Notes: generated by a model not told the origin, from the letters alone. A stretch of 19,681 nucleotides of DNA from JBBPXY01 sp038200435 (GCA_038200435.1 JBBPXY010000026.1:1-19681); one strand, 5' to 3'. Positions 1 through 8,607 are shown, counted from the first letter of the stretch. Translations and numbers: made by a program.

Positions 1-103
1 CCCCCCCCCCCCGCGGGGGCCCGCCCCGGGGCCGGGCCCCCCGCGCCCCCCCCCCCGCCGGGGCCCGGGGGGGGGCGCCCCCCCCCCCCCCCGCGCCGCC
101 CGG
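1..103. other. Low-complexity C/G-only contig end
   Basis: This stretch consists almost entirely of C and G, in mononucleotide runs of up to about 14 bases. It has no codon structure and differs abruptly from the normal coding DNA that begins around position 104. It looks like a sequencing or assembly artefact at a contig end rather than biology. Any gene that precedes holB is lost here. Confidence 0.75.
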
Positions 104-128
104 GCTCGCCTCTAGCATCGGCGCCGTA

Positions 129-1253
129 GTGAGCGCCCTCGCATCCGTCGAGTCCCACCCCCACGCGCGTGCCGTTCTCGGCGCCGCGCTCACGTCCGGC
201 GCGGGCGCCTCGCACGCGTACCTGTTCCACGGGCCCGCGGGAGCGGGCAAGTCCGTCGCTGCCCGCGCCCTGGCCGCGCGGCTGCTCGCCGACGGCGCAC
301 CCGACCCCGACGGTGCCCGCGCGCGCGTGAAGAGCGGCGCCCATCCCGATCTCACCTGGGTGAGTCCCAGCGGCGCTGCCGAGATGCTCGTCTCCGACAT
401 CGACGAGCCCGTCGTCGCGGCCGCCACCCGCACGCCGTTCGAGGCTCAGCACCGCGTGTTCGTGATCGAGCGGGCGGACACCCTCAATGACGCAGCGGCC
501 AACCGCATGCTGAAGACGCTCGAGGAGCCACCGAGCTACGCCCACCTGATCTTGCTCACCGACCGCCTCGGCGAGGTGCTGCCGACGATCGCCTCGCGCT
601 GCCAGCTCGTGCGCTTCGAAGCGCGATCCGACGAGGAGACCGCCGCGGGGCTCGCCGGCCATGGCGTGGCGCCCGAGCCGGCCGGCGCGTGCGCCCGCTT
701 GGCACTCGGTGATGGCGCCCGCGCCCTCGAGCTGGCGCTCGGCGACGGTCCCGCCCTGCGCGGCGCGGCCGAGAAGCTCGCTCGCGGTGCTCTGAGTGGT
801 GATCTCGGCGAGCGGCCCTGGCTCGAGCTGCTCGCGATCAAGCGCCGGCGGGGTGAGACGACAGTCTCCGAGCTCGAGCAAGGGCTGAAGGACGACCTCG
901 AGCTCGTGCCGCGCAAGGAGCGCCGCCGGGTGGAGAACGAGCACACCGAGCGCACCAAGCGAGCCCGCCGCCGCGTCGAGACCGCGGCCCTCGATCTCTC
1001 CCTCCAGCTCGTCGGCCTCTGGTATCGCGACCTGGCCTGCATGGCCTGGGGCGCACCCGAGATCATCGCCAACACCGACCGCCGTGGCACGCTCGATCAC
1101 GACGGGGCCGCTGAGACCGACCCGCATCGCCTGCTCGAGTGTGTCGAGCACGTGGAGGAGGTCCGGCGTCACCTGGCCCTCAACGTGAGCGAGGAGCTCG
1201 CGCTCGAAGCGCTCGCCTACCGTCTCGCTCGAACCCTGGCGACCGGCGCCTAA
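129..1253 (+). CDS. holB: DNA polymerase III subunit delta'
   Basis: Clamp-loader subunit that helps load the sliding clamp during replication (cytoplasmic, AAA+ fold). Seen: a Walker A motif GPAGAGKS with K41, the stretch LKTLEEPP typical of clamp-loader subunits (about residues 130-137) and the conserved SRC motif (about residue 158). The Cys4 zinc module of many delta' proteins is absent between Walker A and residue 80. Residues about 250-290 form a long, very charged helix (KRRRGE...RKERRRVENEH) before the C-terminal collar-like region. Length (374 aa) fits the family. The start is GTG at 129, whose G is the last base of a TAG (127-129), so it could be coupled to an upstream gene; thymidylate kinase is a common neighbour, but that sequence is unreadable here. 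The next gene, uppP, starts 11 bases after the stop. Confidence 0.93.
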   Translation: MSALASVESHPHARAVLGAALTSGAGASHAYLFHGPAGAGKSVAARALAARLLADGAPDPDGARARVKSGAHPDLTWVSPSGAAEMLVSDIDEPVVAAATRTPFEAQHRVFVIERADTLNDAAANRMLKTLEEPPSYAHLILLTDRLGEVLPTIASRCQLVRFEARSDEETAAGLAGHGVAPEPAGACARLALGDGARALELALGDGPALRGAAEKLARGALSGDLGERPWLELLAIKRRRGETTVSELEQGLKDDLELVPRKERRRVENEHTERTKRARRRVETAALDLSLQLVGLWYRDLACMAWGAPEIIANTDRRGTLDHDGAAETDPHRLLECVEHVEEVRRHLALNVSEELALEALAYRLARTLATGA

Positions 1254-1263
1254 GCTCTCCGCC

Positions 1264-2133
1264 GTGCACGACCCCATCTCCTACTTCCAGGCAGTGATCC
1301 TCGGCCTCGTGCAGGGTGTGGCCGAGCCGTTTCCGGTGTCCTCGCTGGGGCACGGCGTGATCCTGCCGAAGCTCGCGGGGTGGGACATCCACCAAGGCGA
1401 TCAGTTCTTCTTGACGTTTCTCGTCGCCACGCACTTGGCCACCGCGCTGGTGCTGCTGGGCTTCTTCTGGCGCGACTGGGTGAGGATCACGAAGGGCTTG
1501 GGACGCTCGCTGCGCGACCGGGAGATTCGGCCCGGCGACGTCGACGCGCGCCTCGGCTGGCTGCTCGTGGTCGGCACGATTCCGGCGGGCGTGATCGGGC
1601 TGCTGCTGGAGAAGCCGCTGCGCAAGCTCTTCGCCTCCCCCGGATCCGCGGCGGCATTCCTCATCGTCAACGGCATCATGCTGCTCCTGTTCGAGCGCCT
1701 GCGCCGCCGCGCGCCTGCGCCCGGTGACCACCTCGGCGACACGGACTCGCGGCTGGCGGGTCTGAGCTGGCGCCAGGCGATCTCGGTCGGCACGGCGCAG
1801 GCCGCGGCGCTGGTCCCGGGGATCTCCCGTTCGGGGATCACGATGGGTGGCGGCCTCCTCTCCGGGCTCTCCAACGAGGATGCGGCGCGCTATGGCTTCC
1901 TGCTCGCCACGCCGATCATCCTGGCCGCGGCCGCGCTCAAGGTGCCCGAGCTCTTTGGCCACACCGGCGACGGCGTACGCGGCCAGGCGCTCGTCGGCGG
2001 GCTGTGCGCCGGGGTGACGACCTTCTTCGCCATCAAGTTCCTCCTGCGCTTCTTCGAGACGAACCGGCTCACGCCGTTCGGGATCTACTGCATCGTCGCG
2101 GGCGTGGCGTGCACGGTGATCTTCGCTCTGTAG
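1264..2133 (+). CDS. uppP: Undecaprenyl-diphosphatase
   Basis: Membrane phosphatase that recycles undecaprenyl diphosphate to the monophosphate carrier used for peptidoglycan and other surface polymers; its loss or excess alters bacitracin response. Both family signatures are visible: (E/Q)xxxE as Q17-x3-E21, followed by PVSSLGH with H30 in the same numbering as the E. coli enzyme, and PGxSRSxxT as PGISRSGIT (about residues 181-189). The protein is strongly hydrophobic with several membrane helices; 289 aa is normal length. Position 17 is Q rather than E, which the family signature allows, and Pro follows E21. The start is GTG with no clear Shine-Dalgarno site, 11 bases after holB, so read-through from holB is likely. 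Confidence 0.95.
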   Translation: MHDPISYFQAVILGLVQGVAEPFPVSSLGHGVILPKLAGWDIHQGDQFFLTFLVATHLATALVLLGFFWRDWVRITKGLGRSLRDREIRPGDVDARLGWLLVVGTIPAGVIGLLLEKPLRKLFASPGSAAAFLIVNGIMLLLFERLRRRAPAPGDHLGDTDSRLAGLSWRQAISVGTAQAAALVPGISRSGITMGGGLLSGLSNEDAARYGFLLATPIILAAAALKVPELFGHTGDGVRGQALVGGLCAGVTTFFAIKFLLRFFETNRLTPFGIYCIVAGVACTVIFAL

Positions 2134-2194
2134 CGTTCAGCGCATCGCCCCGCTACTCGACCAGCTGCTGTTCCCCCCGCGCCTCGTCGCCCGT

Positions 2195-2733
2195 ATGGCC
2201 GACGACGTCCGCACCGCTGCGACCGCGGCGTCGCGGGTCGGCGACCTTGCGAGCGCCATCCGCGACCGGATCCCGTCGATGGAAGACGGGCTCTCGAGCG
2301 CCCTCGGCGTGGCGGAGTCGGTCGATCAGCGCCTCGACGCCATCGAGCACCGTCTGGCGGTCCTCGACACGATGCCCGACGACCTCGACGGGCTGCGGGT
2401 GGCGTTCCTCGGCTCCAACGAGGAGCTCGAGAAGCTGCGCAAGACCATGGCGCCGATGTCACCGAGCTCGCCGGGCTGAAAAAGACCTTCCAGGGGTCGA
2501 ACGAGAAGCTCGCCGAGCTGCGCGAGACCATGAAGCCGATGGCCGGCGAGCTCGCCGGCCTGCACGAGGCCTTTGAGGGCTCCAACCGTGAGCTCGCCGG
2601 CGTGAGGGAGAACATCGCTCCTCTACGAGACGACGTCGCCGAGATGCGCGAGGTCGTCGAGCCCCTCGAAGGCGTCTCGGAGCGCGTCGGCCGCGTGGTG
2701 GACCGCCTGCCCGGCAAGGGCCACCGGGAATAG
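2195..2733 (+). pseudogene. Coiled-coil repeat protein, broken by one missing base
   Basis: Two reading frames (2195-2479 and the frame through 2530-2733) together encode one helical protein of about 179 aa if one base is added near 2458. The repair is convincing because the protein is built from repeats of about 25-28 residues with a shared GSNxELxxLRxxMxPM pattern. Copies sit at about 2391-2458, 2459-2541 and 2542-2625, and the frame break falls exactly between copies one and two. No enzyme motif, signal peptide or membrane helix is seen. In-frame codons before ATG 2195 (from 2144) read like a continuing N-terminus (IAPLLDQLLFPPRLVAR) but offer no ATG, GTG or TTG, so the true start may be upstream at a rare codon or behind another error. 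It ends 8 bases from a convergent gene. Function unknown; whether the break is biological or an assembly error is open. Confidence 0.7.
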
Positions 2734-2741
2734 ACGAGCGC

Positions 2742-2996
2742 TTACGCGGTCGCGGCGGGCCCGCGGCGCGGACCCGTCTGGAACCACGCGAACACGAAGG
2801 ACCCGAGCGCCACAGCCAGCGCGGCGATGCCGTGCTTGGTGTGGTGACGGGACGCTTCGCTCGATCCCGATCCCGCATGGCCGGGGAAGAACGAGGGCAG
2901 CGACTTGGCCGGCTCGGCGAAGTAGAGCGCGGCGATCACGAGGAACAGAATGCCGAGGGCGATCGCGGCGAGGATGAGGGGGCGGTTGCGGGTCAT
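2742..2996 (-). CDS. Small two-helix membrane protein
   Basis: An 84-residue hypothetical protein. Residues about 7-27 (LILAAIALGILFLVIAALYF) form a strong membrane helix. A polar loop follows (about 28-54) with Gly, Ser and His (ASRHHTKHG), then a second helix at about 55-73 and a basic tail (GPRRGP). The short N-terminus MTRNRP suggests cytoplasmic ends. It begins 11 bases after the stop of the PHP-domain gene on the same strand and probably shares its transcript. I do not recognise a named family; small proteins of this layout are common in actinobacteria. Confidence 0.72.
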   Translation of the reverse strand: MTRNRPLILAAIALGILFLVIAALYFAEPAKSLPSFFPGHAGSGSSEASRHHTKHGIAALAVALGSFVFAWFQTGPRRGPAATA

Positions 2997-3007
2997 GCGG
3001 CCAGAGG

Positions 3008-3892
3008 CTAGTGACCCGGCCTGTCAGGAACCTGAACGAGCTCGCCGAGCTCCGGCTCGCACCCGTGCAGATCGTGGGCGAGGAAGCTCGAGAACAGGCG
3101 ATGGTCCGGCCCGTGGAAGTCGGAGGAGCCCGTGGTGAGCAGGCCGAGCTCGGCGCAGCGCGCGGCGAGGAGCCGGGTCTGCTCGGCGGTATGCGTCGGG
3201 TAGAACGCCTCGACGCCGCCCAGGCCGAGGGCGGCGAACTCGTCGATGGCGGCGAGGACCTCGTCCGCATCCTCGACGTCCCAGAACGGATGCGCCCACA
3301 CCGCCACGCCGCCCGCCTCGCCGATCCACCCGATCGCCTCGGCCACGGTCGGATGCGTGCGCGGAAGATACGCCGGCGCGCCGGGAACGAGGTAGGTCGC
3401 GATGAAGGGGGAGACGTCGGCAACGCTCTCGCGCTCGAGGCGCTCGCGGTTGTCCGGATGGCCCACGACGGCGGCGGCGAGGTGGGGCCGGCCGATGGAG
3501 GCGCCGGCCGTGCGGCGCTGCTCGAGTGGCGCGCCGTCGAGGGCGAACCCGAGCTCGCGCAAGAGCTCGCCCATGCGCTCGGCCCGCTGCACCCGCTCGT
3601 CACGTGCGCCTCGCAAGCGCTCGAGCCAGACGTCGTCGGCGATATCTACGCCGTAGCCCAGCACGTGCAGGTCCTCGAGGCCGCCGTGGACGGAGGAAAG
3701 CTCGGCCGCCGGGACAACTCGGACCCCGAACCGCTCTCCCGCCTCGACCGCCTCCGCGACCCCGTCGACGGTGTCGTGATCGGTCAGCGCCAGCAGCTCG
3801 ACGCCGGCGTCCGCGGCACGGGCAACGACGTCGGCCGGCGGGAGCGCGCCATCGGAGTGAAGTGAGTGCGACTGGAGGTCGAAGCGGAGCAT
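3008..3892 (-). CDS. PHP-domain phosphoesterase (TrpH/RNase AM-like)
   Basis: Metal-dependent phosphoesterase of the polymerase and histidinol phosphatase (PHP) superfamily; relatives include nucleoside 3',5'-bisphosphate phosphatase and E. coli RNase AM (YciV/TrpH). Motifs seen: FDLQSHSLHSDG at the N-terminus (H9), LTDHDTVDG (D38, H39, D40), PAAELSS (E64), LHVLGYG (H76), AHPFW (H201) and SSDFHG (D258, H260). These are the expected metal ligands in order. The first histidine of the usual DLHxH motif is Gln7 here; I have the impression that Q occurs in other family members, so I do not call it inactive. Length (294 aa) is normal. ATG start at 3892; the coiled-coil gene upstream ends 21 bases away, so they are probably cotranscribed. 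Confidence 0.88.
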   Translation of the reverse strand: MLRFDLQSHSLHSDGALPPADVVARAADAGVELLALTDHDTVDGVAEAVEAGERFGVRVVPAAELSSVHGGLEDLHVLGYGVDIADDVWLERLRGARDERVQRAERMGELLRELGFALDGAPLEQRRTAGASIGRPHLAAAVVGHPDNRERLERESVADVSPFIATYLVPGAPAYLPRTHPTVAEAIGWIGEAGGVAVWAHPFWDVEDADEVLAAIDEFAALGLGGVEAFYPTHTAEQTRLLAARCAELGLLTTGSSDFHGPDHRLFSSFLAHDLHGCEPELGELVQVPDRPGH

Positions 3893-3913
3893 CGCCCCGA
3901 CCTTAGACGTCGC

Positions 3914-5053
3914 TCAGGGCTGGGCGGCGCGGTCCTCGGGCGCCGGCTCCGGGGTACCGTCTTCGGCCTCGCCGCCGCCGCCCGCCCACTGCGCCATTCG
4001 ACGCCGTGTCTGCTCCCATCGCGGGAACGGGCTCTCGGCCGGGCCGTCGCCGAGGTCGTTGGCCCGTGCGCTTCGGACGAGCCTGAGGATCGCCTGCGTG
4101 TCGGCCTCGCGCTCGTGCTCGAGGCCGTCGATCTCCTCCTCGGCAGTCGCGACTTCTTCCATCTGGAGCTCGAGAGCGGCCGCGTAGAGCGTCAGCGCCT
4201 CGCGATGCTCGCCCAGCTGTCGCTCGGCGCTGTCACGCGCCGCGGCTATCTCGACGGCCTCGGCGGTCATCGAGACGATCGTCTCGCGCTCGTGCTCGAG
4301 CGCACTTCGGGCCGCGGCGATCTGGGCTTCGAGCGCGGCGCTGTCCTCCGCCGAGCGCTCGGCGCTCGCGACGTGGCGCGCGGTCTCTGTCTCCAACCGG
4401 GACGTGAGGTCGCTCAGCTGCGTAACGGAGCGCTCTTCCCGTTCCCGTGCCTCGGCTTGCGTGGCGGTGAACGCTGCGCTCAGCCGGGAGACCTCCCGCC
4501 GGGCCAGGTCCAAGGCTGACCTCGCTTCTTCGGCCTCGGCTCGCGATTGCTCGAGCTCTGAGCCGAGCCGGCTGATGATCGAGCCGGCACGAGTCACCTC
4601 GAGGCGCAGGCGGTTTAGATCCAGCGCAGTCTGGGCGTGGTTCGCCCGTTCGGCGTCGAGGTCGCGCTGGACGACGAGGAGCGCTTGCCGCCTCGCCTCA
4701 GAGAGGTGCGCACCCGACTCGTCCACCACTGCCGCCGCCGGCCGCGCTCGCCGGGCGCGGCGCTCCTGCGGGGCCGGGAGGTCGACGAGCGTCCCGTCTT
4801 CCAGCCTGGCGGCGAAGACCAGATGACGATCGAAGAGCTCGGACTCCGAGACGAACGCTCCGCTCCACGCTTGAGAGGAGTCTGCTTCGGGGGCCGGTCC
4901 GGGCACCCGGGCCAACTCGCGCACGCGCCGGCCGTCGTCGGCCAGCAGCGAGACCGGCCCGCCGCGCGCGCACAGCCGCAGCAGCACCGAGCGCCCGCCG
5001 GCTCGGACCGACTCGAACGAGACGAGCTCGAAAAAACCGATGTGTGAGGTCAT
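3914..5053 (-). CDS. Coiled-coil protein with N-terminal globular domain
   Basis: Hypothetical protein of about 379 aa from ATG 5053 (MTSHIGFFELVSFES); a TTG at 5083 would add ten residues but reads less like a natural start. Residues about 1-110 look like a compact beta-rich domain (repeated short strands such as SVLLRLCARGGPVSLLADDG). Residues about 120-330 are a long, nearly uninterrupted coiled coil rich in Ala, Glu, Arg and Leu, with no membrane helix or signal. The tail is polar and Gly/Pro/Glu-rich. Similar domain-plus-coiled-coil proteins occur in Thermoleophilia-type genomes without assigned function; a structural or sorting role is only a guess. It lies 55 bases downstream of the cupredoxin gene and 21 bases upstream of the PHP gene. 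Confidence 0.8.
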   Translation of the reverse strand: MTSHIGFFELVSFESVRAGGRSVLLRLCARGGPVSLLADDGRRVRELARVPGPAPEADSSQAWSGAFVSESELFDRHLVFAARLEDGTLVDLPAPQERRARRARPAAAVVDESGAHLSEARRQALLVVQRDLDAERANHAQTALDLNRLRLEVTRAGSIISRLGSELEQSRAEAEEARSALDLARREVSRLSAAFTATQAEAREREERSVTQLSDLTSRLETETARHVASAERSAEDSAALEAQIAAARSALEHERETIVSMTAEAVEIAAARDSAERQLGEHREALTLYAAALELQMEEVATAEEEIDGLEHEREADTQAILRLVRSARANDLGDGPAESPFPRWEQTRRRMAQWAGGGGEAEDGTPEPAPEDRAAQP

Positions 5054-5108
5054 TGATGCTTCAACGCGCACGCGAGGGTGCAACTTGCGCCTTTCGCCCA
5101 GCGGCGCT

Positions 5109-5651
5109 TCAGCGAACCGTCAGCGTGGCGTGCATCCCGAGGGCGTCGTGGTCGCCCAGGGAGCAGTAGAGGCGGTAGGTCCCGGCCTGCAGATCGACCG
5201 TCTTCGAGGTCCGGGCGCCCGGACCGATGATGGAGAACGAGATGGGCGCGTCGGAGGAGCCCACGCGCTCGATCTGCAGGTTGTGGGGGTCCTCTCCGAA
5301 GTCGACGGCCTCGATCACCGCTCGGCCCGCTGGAAGTGTCGGGTGCGAGAGCGACAGGGAGAACTCGCGCTCGGGCACCTGGAGATGGGAGAGCGACGGG
5401 GGAGCGGGCAGCGGCAGCGGCGAGGGGAGAACCACGGGCAGGGGTACCGGCGTCACTGCGGGTGCGGGCCGGGGTGCCACGGCAGGAGGCTTGACCGTCT
5501 GGTGGGCCGTGCCGTGGTGGCGGTGATGGCGATGCGCGCGGTGATGGTGGTGGGCCCGATGGTGATGGCGGTGAGTTCGCGCTTGGGCCACGGAACCTCC
5601 CACCACGAGCAGCGCAAGCAGCCCCACGACCAGCAGCAGCCGCGCCCTCAT
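5109..5651 (-). CDS. Exported His-rich cupredoxin-like protein
   Basis: Secreted copper-binding-type protein, 180 aa. Residues 1-24 are a signal peptide (MRARLLLVVGLLALLVVGG, cleavage near AQA-R). Residues 26-50 are extremely His-rich (about 15 His with Arg spacers), then a Pro-rich linker runs to about residue 90. The C-terminal domain has the four type-1 copper ligands in order: H123 (DPHNL), C163 and H168 (YCSLGDH), M173 (ALGMHATL), in the spacing C-x4-H-x4-M. The ATG overlaps the stop of the DUF1501 gene (ATGA at 5648-5651), implying translational coupling. Electron transfer or copper handling at the cell surface is a reasonable inference from the ligands; the partner is not shown by the sequence. 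Confidence 0.88.
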   Translation of the reverse strand: MRARLLLVVGLLALLVVGGSVAQARTHRHHHRAHHHHRAHRHHRHHGTAHQTVKPPAVAPRPAPAVTPVPLPVVLPSPLPLPAPPSLSHLQVPEREFSLSLSHPTLPAGRAVIEAVDFGEDPHNLQIERVGSSDAPISFSIIGPGARTSKTVDLQAGTYRLYCSLGDHDALGMHATLTVR

Positions 5652-7006
5652 TTCACCAGCACCGGCCGGGCCAGCGACGAGGCGCCCGGGATGACGGCGG
5701 CTGCGTCGGTCGAGAGCCACTGCTCGAGCAGCGAGCAGTAGACGGCGCGGAAGTCGGATGTCGCGCGCAGGTTGTCCTGGGCGTCGAGGGTGCCCAGGCC
5801 GGGGAACTCGCCGATCATCGTCCCCTTCGCGCGCGTGCCGATGATGAACGAGGCGCCGCCAGCGCCGTGGTCGGTCCCGCTCGAACCGTTCTCCTGCGGG
5901 CGGCGCCCGAACTCGCTCCACACCTGGGTCAGCACCCGGTCGGCGATGCCGCGCGACTCGAGGTCGCGCTGGAAGGCGACCACGGCGTCGACGGTCGTCT
6001 TCACGTTGGTTGCGAGCGAGCTCGCCTGGTTGTTGTGCGTGTCGTATCCGCCCGGCGCGTTGGCCGTGACGCAGCGCACCGGAAGGCCCGCGCCGATCAT
6101 CGCCGCGAGGCCGGCGAGCTGATGGGAGAAGTGGTTGTCGGGGTAGGCGACCGGGCTCGTGAACGAGGAGAACGGCGCGAGCTGCTTGCGCAGCAGGTGG
6201 GCGCTCGTCTGCGCGGCGCGGGCGCCCTTCAGGATTGGGTCGGGCGTGTCGAGCGCCGACAGGGCGCCGATCGCCTCGCGCATCTTGGGCACCGTGTCGT
6301 TCCACACGTTCGGCGAGTCGAAGGTGTAGTTCTCGGGCGAGTCGACGGCGGCGACCGGCACGGTCTTCGTGGCCAGCGACGGCCCGAGCGAGTCGTCGAG
6401 CGAGAGGCCCTGCAGCGGGTTGTTCGGGCTGCCGACACGGTCGAGGTAGCGGCCCATCCACCCCAGACGGTTCTGGGCGCTCAGCTCACCGACCTCCCAG
6501 TAGTGGCGCGAAGTGAAGTGCGACTGGTCGGGATGGTCGTAGCCGATGGCCGGCATCACCGAGACCTTGCCCTCACCGTGCAGGGTGGCCAGACCCTGCG
6601 CGGCGGGCGCCCACGACAGGCGCGTGTCATCCGCGAACGGCGTGGTGCCGGTCGAGGGCAGCGCCAGCGAGGGGCGCAGCGCCTGGTAGCGCGAGTCGCC
6701 GAGCGGTGCGAGGATCGAGAGCGAGTCGGCGCCACCCGGCATGAAGATCGAGACGAGGACGGGCTGCGCGGGCCCGGCGGCGGCCTCGGCCACGCCGGCC
6801 TCGATTGCCTGCGGTCCGAGTGCTTGCGCACCGTAGATCGACAACGCGACCCCGGCCGAGCGCAGCAGGAACGAGCGCCGCGAGAGTCCCGTGCCCGCCG
6901 GAAGAGGCATCCCGGGCTCGATCGCCGGCAGGCCGCGCCCGGCCGACGCGGCGGCTGTGCGGCGCAGGAACTGGGAGCGGGAGAAGTCGGAGCAGCAGTC
7001 GGCCAT
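5648..7006 (-). CDS. DUF1501 family protein, Tat-exported
   Basis: 452-aa member of DUF1501, related in fold to the alkaline phosphatase/sulfatase group but without an established reaction. A twin-arginine signal is plain at about residues 42-65 (SRRSFLLRSAGVALSIYG), after a 40-residue N-terminal extension beginning MADCCSDFSR. Mature-region motifs typical of the family are SIFMPGGADSL, PGGYDTHNNQ and WSEFGRRPQENGSSGTDHG. The ATG at 7006 follows the DUF1800 stop by 5 bases, and its own stop overlaps the cupredoxin start, so the three genes form one tight operon. DUF1800 and DUF1501 genes are often found as neighbours in diverse bacteria, which supports a shared exported or surface complex; that role is inference. 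Confidence 0.92.
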   Translation of the reverse strand: MADCCSDFSRSQFLRRTAAASAGRGLPAIEPGMPLPAGTGLSRRSFLLRSAGVALSIYGAQALGPQAIEAGVAEAAAGPAQPVLVSIFMPGGADSLSILAPLGDSRYQALRPSLALPSTGTTPFADDTRLSWAPAAQGLATLHGEGKVSVMPAIGYDHPDQSHFTSRHYWEVGELSAQNRLGWMGRYLDRVGSPNNPLQGLSLDDSLGPSLATKTVPVAAVDSPENYTFDSPNVWNDTVPKMREAIGALSALDTPDPILKGARAAQTSAHLLRKQLAPFSSFTSPVAYPDNHFSHQLAGLAAMIGAGLPVRCVTANAPGGYDTHNNQASSLATNVKTTVDAVVAFQRDLESRGIADRVLTQVWSEFGRRPQENGSSGTDHGAGGASFIIGTRAKGTMIGEFPGLGTLDAQDNLRATSDFRAVYCSLLEQWLSTDAAAVIPGASSLARPVLVK

Positions 7007-7011
7007 GGTGA

Positions 7012-8607
7012 TCAGCTCGTCTGGAAGTCGGGGCAGGTGGCGATGAGGTGGCGCAGGGCGTTCTGGCGCTGAGCCCGGTAGGGGCTCACCTGCCAGGAGG
7101 AGATCGGGCTGGGCAGAGCGGTCGAGGCAAAGGCGACGAGCGCCTGGCGCAGTTCGGGGCTTATCGTCGGATCTCCCCAGTAGCTCAAGGCCTTCGTGAC
7201 GGCCTGGTCGGGAGTCTCGAGCGGGTCATACGTCTTGGACGATCCGTCGATCGACTGCTTCTGCACCGCGCCGTAGACCAGCAGCCAGCGCCCTCGAATC
7301 GTTGAGGTGTCGAGCCAGCGGGTGTCGTCCCAGCCCGCGACGTTCGGGGGGTAGAAGAGCTGCTGCCCCGACTCGCGCGCGCTCCAGATCCAGCGGCCGG
7401 TGGAGATCCCCTGATCGGTCGCGCGCATGAGACCGGCCGCGAAGACCACCGGGGGCTTCACCATCATCGCTCCCGTGTGCAGGTCGGGGTGCATGAGGAT
7501 CGCCTCGACCACGGGGCCGATCGCCAGATTGCTCGACGTGTATACGCGCTCGAGGTAGGCCTGCGTAGTGGCCGACGGCGCGGTGGGGACGAAGTAGCTC
7601 CACAGCTTCGTCACGAAGAACGAAGCGTGCAGCGGGTGCGTGACACAGAGGCGCACAGCATCGCGCCAGTCCCAGTTGCCGGCCTGGCCGAAGACGGTCT
7701 TCGAGCCCGTGTCGTGCCAGGTGGCGTCGAAGCGGAAGTTGTACTCGCCGAGCTCGGCCGACCAGTCGCGCCGCCATCCCGTGAGCGCGCGCGCAAGCTC
7801 GCGCACGTCGTTCTCGGTGTAGGCGCCCCGGTCGGCGCCGAGGGTGAAGAGCTCCATCACCTCGCGCGCGTAGTTCTCGTTGGTGCGCCGCACGCGGTTG
7901 TCGACGCCGTTGAGGAAGAGCAGCATCGCCGGGTCGGTCGTGACGGCCTCGAGCAGGTCGTGGAACGAACCAAGGCCCTTGGTGCGGAAAAGGTCGATCT
8001 GGTCGAGCATCTTCTGCTGGCTGTTCACGCCGTCGTTCGAGACGGCGAACCAGTCGTGGAAGATCAGCGCCATGCGCTCGACGAAGGACTGGTTCGAGCG
8101 AGTCATGCGGTCGAGCCAGAAGAGGTGATCGTGTCCCCACGAGTCGGCGGGCGCGAGGGCGTTGCCGTCGTTGTCGGTCGGCTCAGGGCCGGTGAGGGTC
8201 GCCGCGCCGCTGGGCCGCGTCAGCGAGAGGACCGCGTCCTTGAGGCCGAGCGAGGCGAGCTGCTCGGCCTGGCCTGGCTTGGGGCCGAAGCCGGCGCGCC
8301 AGAGAAGGCGGGCGGCCTGCCGCGCCGTGAACGGGCCTGAGTAGACGAACGTGTCCGACGGCGGGGGAGGCGTCGGGGTGGGCGGAGGCTTGGGAGGAGG
8401 GGTCGGCGCGGGTGTCGGAGCCGGTGTCGGCTTCGGCGTGGGAGCCGGGACGGGCGTGGGCGCCGGCTTGGGCGCCGGCTTGGGGACGGGCGTGGGCGCC
8501 GGCTTCGGCGCGACGTGGTGGTGCGAGTGGTGGTGGCGACGGCGGCGAACCCGGCGGCGGCGCCGCCGCGCGGTCGCGGCCTTGGGTGCATGGGCGCTCG
8601 TCGACAC
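7012..8607 (-). CDS. DUF1800 family protein with Arg/His- and Pro-rich N-terminus
   Basis: 531-aa DUF1800 protein; the biochemical role of the family is not established. From about residue 90 the family pattern is clear: TARQAARLLWRAGFGP, FWLDRMTRS, RMALIFHDWFA, QIDLFRTKGLG, NENYAREVMELFTLG and ELARALTGW, ending with the typical VAGWDDTRWLDTSTIRGRW region. The N-terminus is odd: no signal peptide, but a block of 11 Arg in 12 residues, then HHHSHHH, then about 60 residues of Pro-Thr/Pro-Lys/Pro-Ala repeats. An in-frame stop lies nine codons upstream of GTG 8607, so this start is forced unless a base error removed a signal peptide. First gene of the DUF1800-DUF1501-cupredoxin operon. Confidence 0.92.
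   Translation of the reverse strand: MSTSAHAPKAATARRRRRRVRRRRHHHSHHHVAPKPAPTPVPKPAPKPAPTPVPAPTPKPTPAPTPAPTPPPKPPPTPTPPPPSDTFVYSGPFTARQAARLLWRAGFGPKPGQAEQLASLGLKDAVLSLTRPSGAATLTGPEPTDNDGNALAPADSWGHDHLFWLDRMTRSNQSFVERMALIFHDWFAVSNDGVNSQQKMLDQIDLFRTKGLGSFHDLLEAVTTDPAMLLFLNGVDNRVRRTNENYAREVMELFTLGADRGAYTENDVRELARALTGWRRDWSAELGEYNFRFDATWHDTGSKTVFGQAGNWDWRDAVRLCVTHPLHASFFVTKLWSYFVPTAPSATTQAYLERVYTSSNLAIGPVVEAILMHPDLHTGAMMVKPPVVFAAGLMRATDQGISTGRWIWSARESGQQLFYPPNVAGWDDTRWLDTSTIRGRWLLVYGAVQKQSIDGSSKTYDPLETPDQAVTKALSYWGDPTISPELRQALVAFASTALPSPISSWQVSPYRAQRQNALRHLIATCPDFQTS
8351..8513. repeat. Imperfect G-rich tandem repeats coding the Pro-rich linker
   Basis: Degenerate 6- to 18-base units such as GGCGTGGGCGCCGGCTT recur (for example near 8454 and 8489) and encode the alternating Pro-Thr, Pro-Lys and Pro-Ala linker of the DUF1800 protein on the - strand. 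Such runs are prone to length change and to assembly error. Confidence 0.6.

Noticed and set aside
3011..3865. Long + strand open frame opposite the PHP gene
   Set aside because: Antisense shadow in GC-rich DNA; the - strand carries all PHP metal-ligand motifs.
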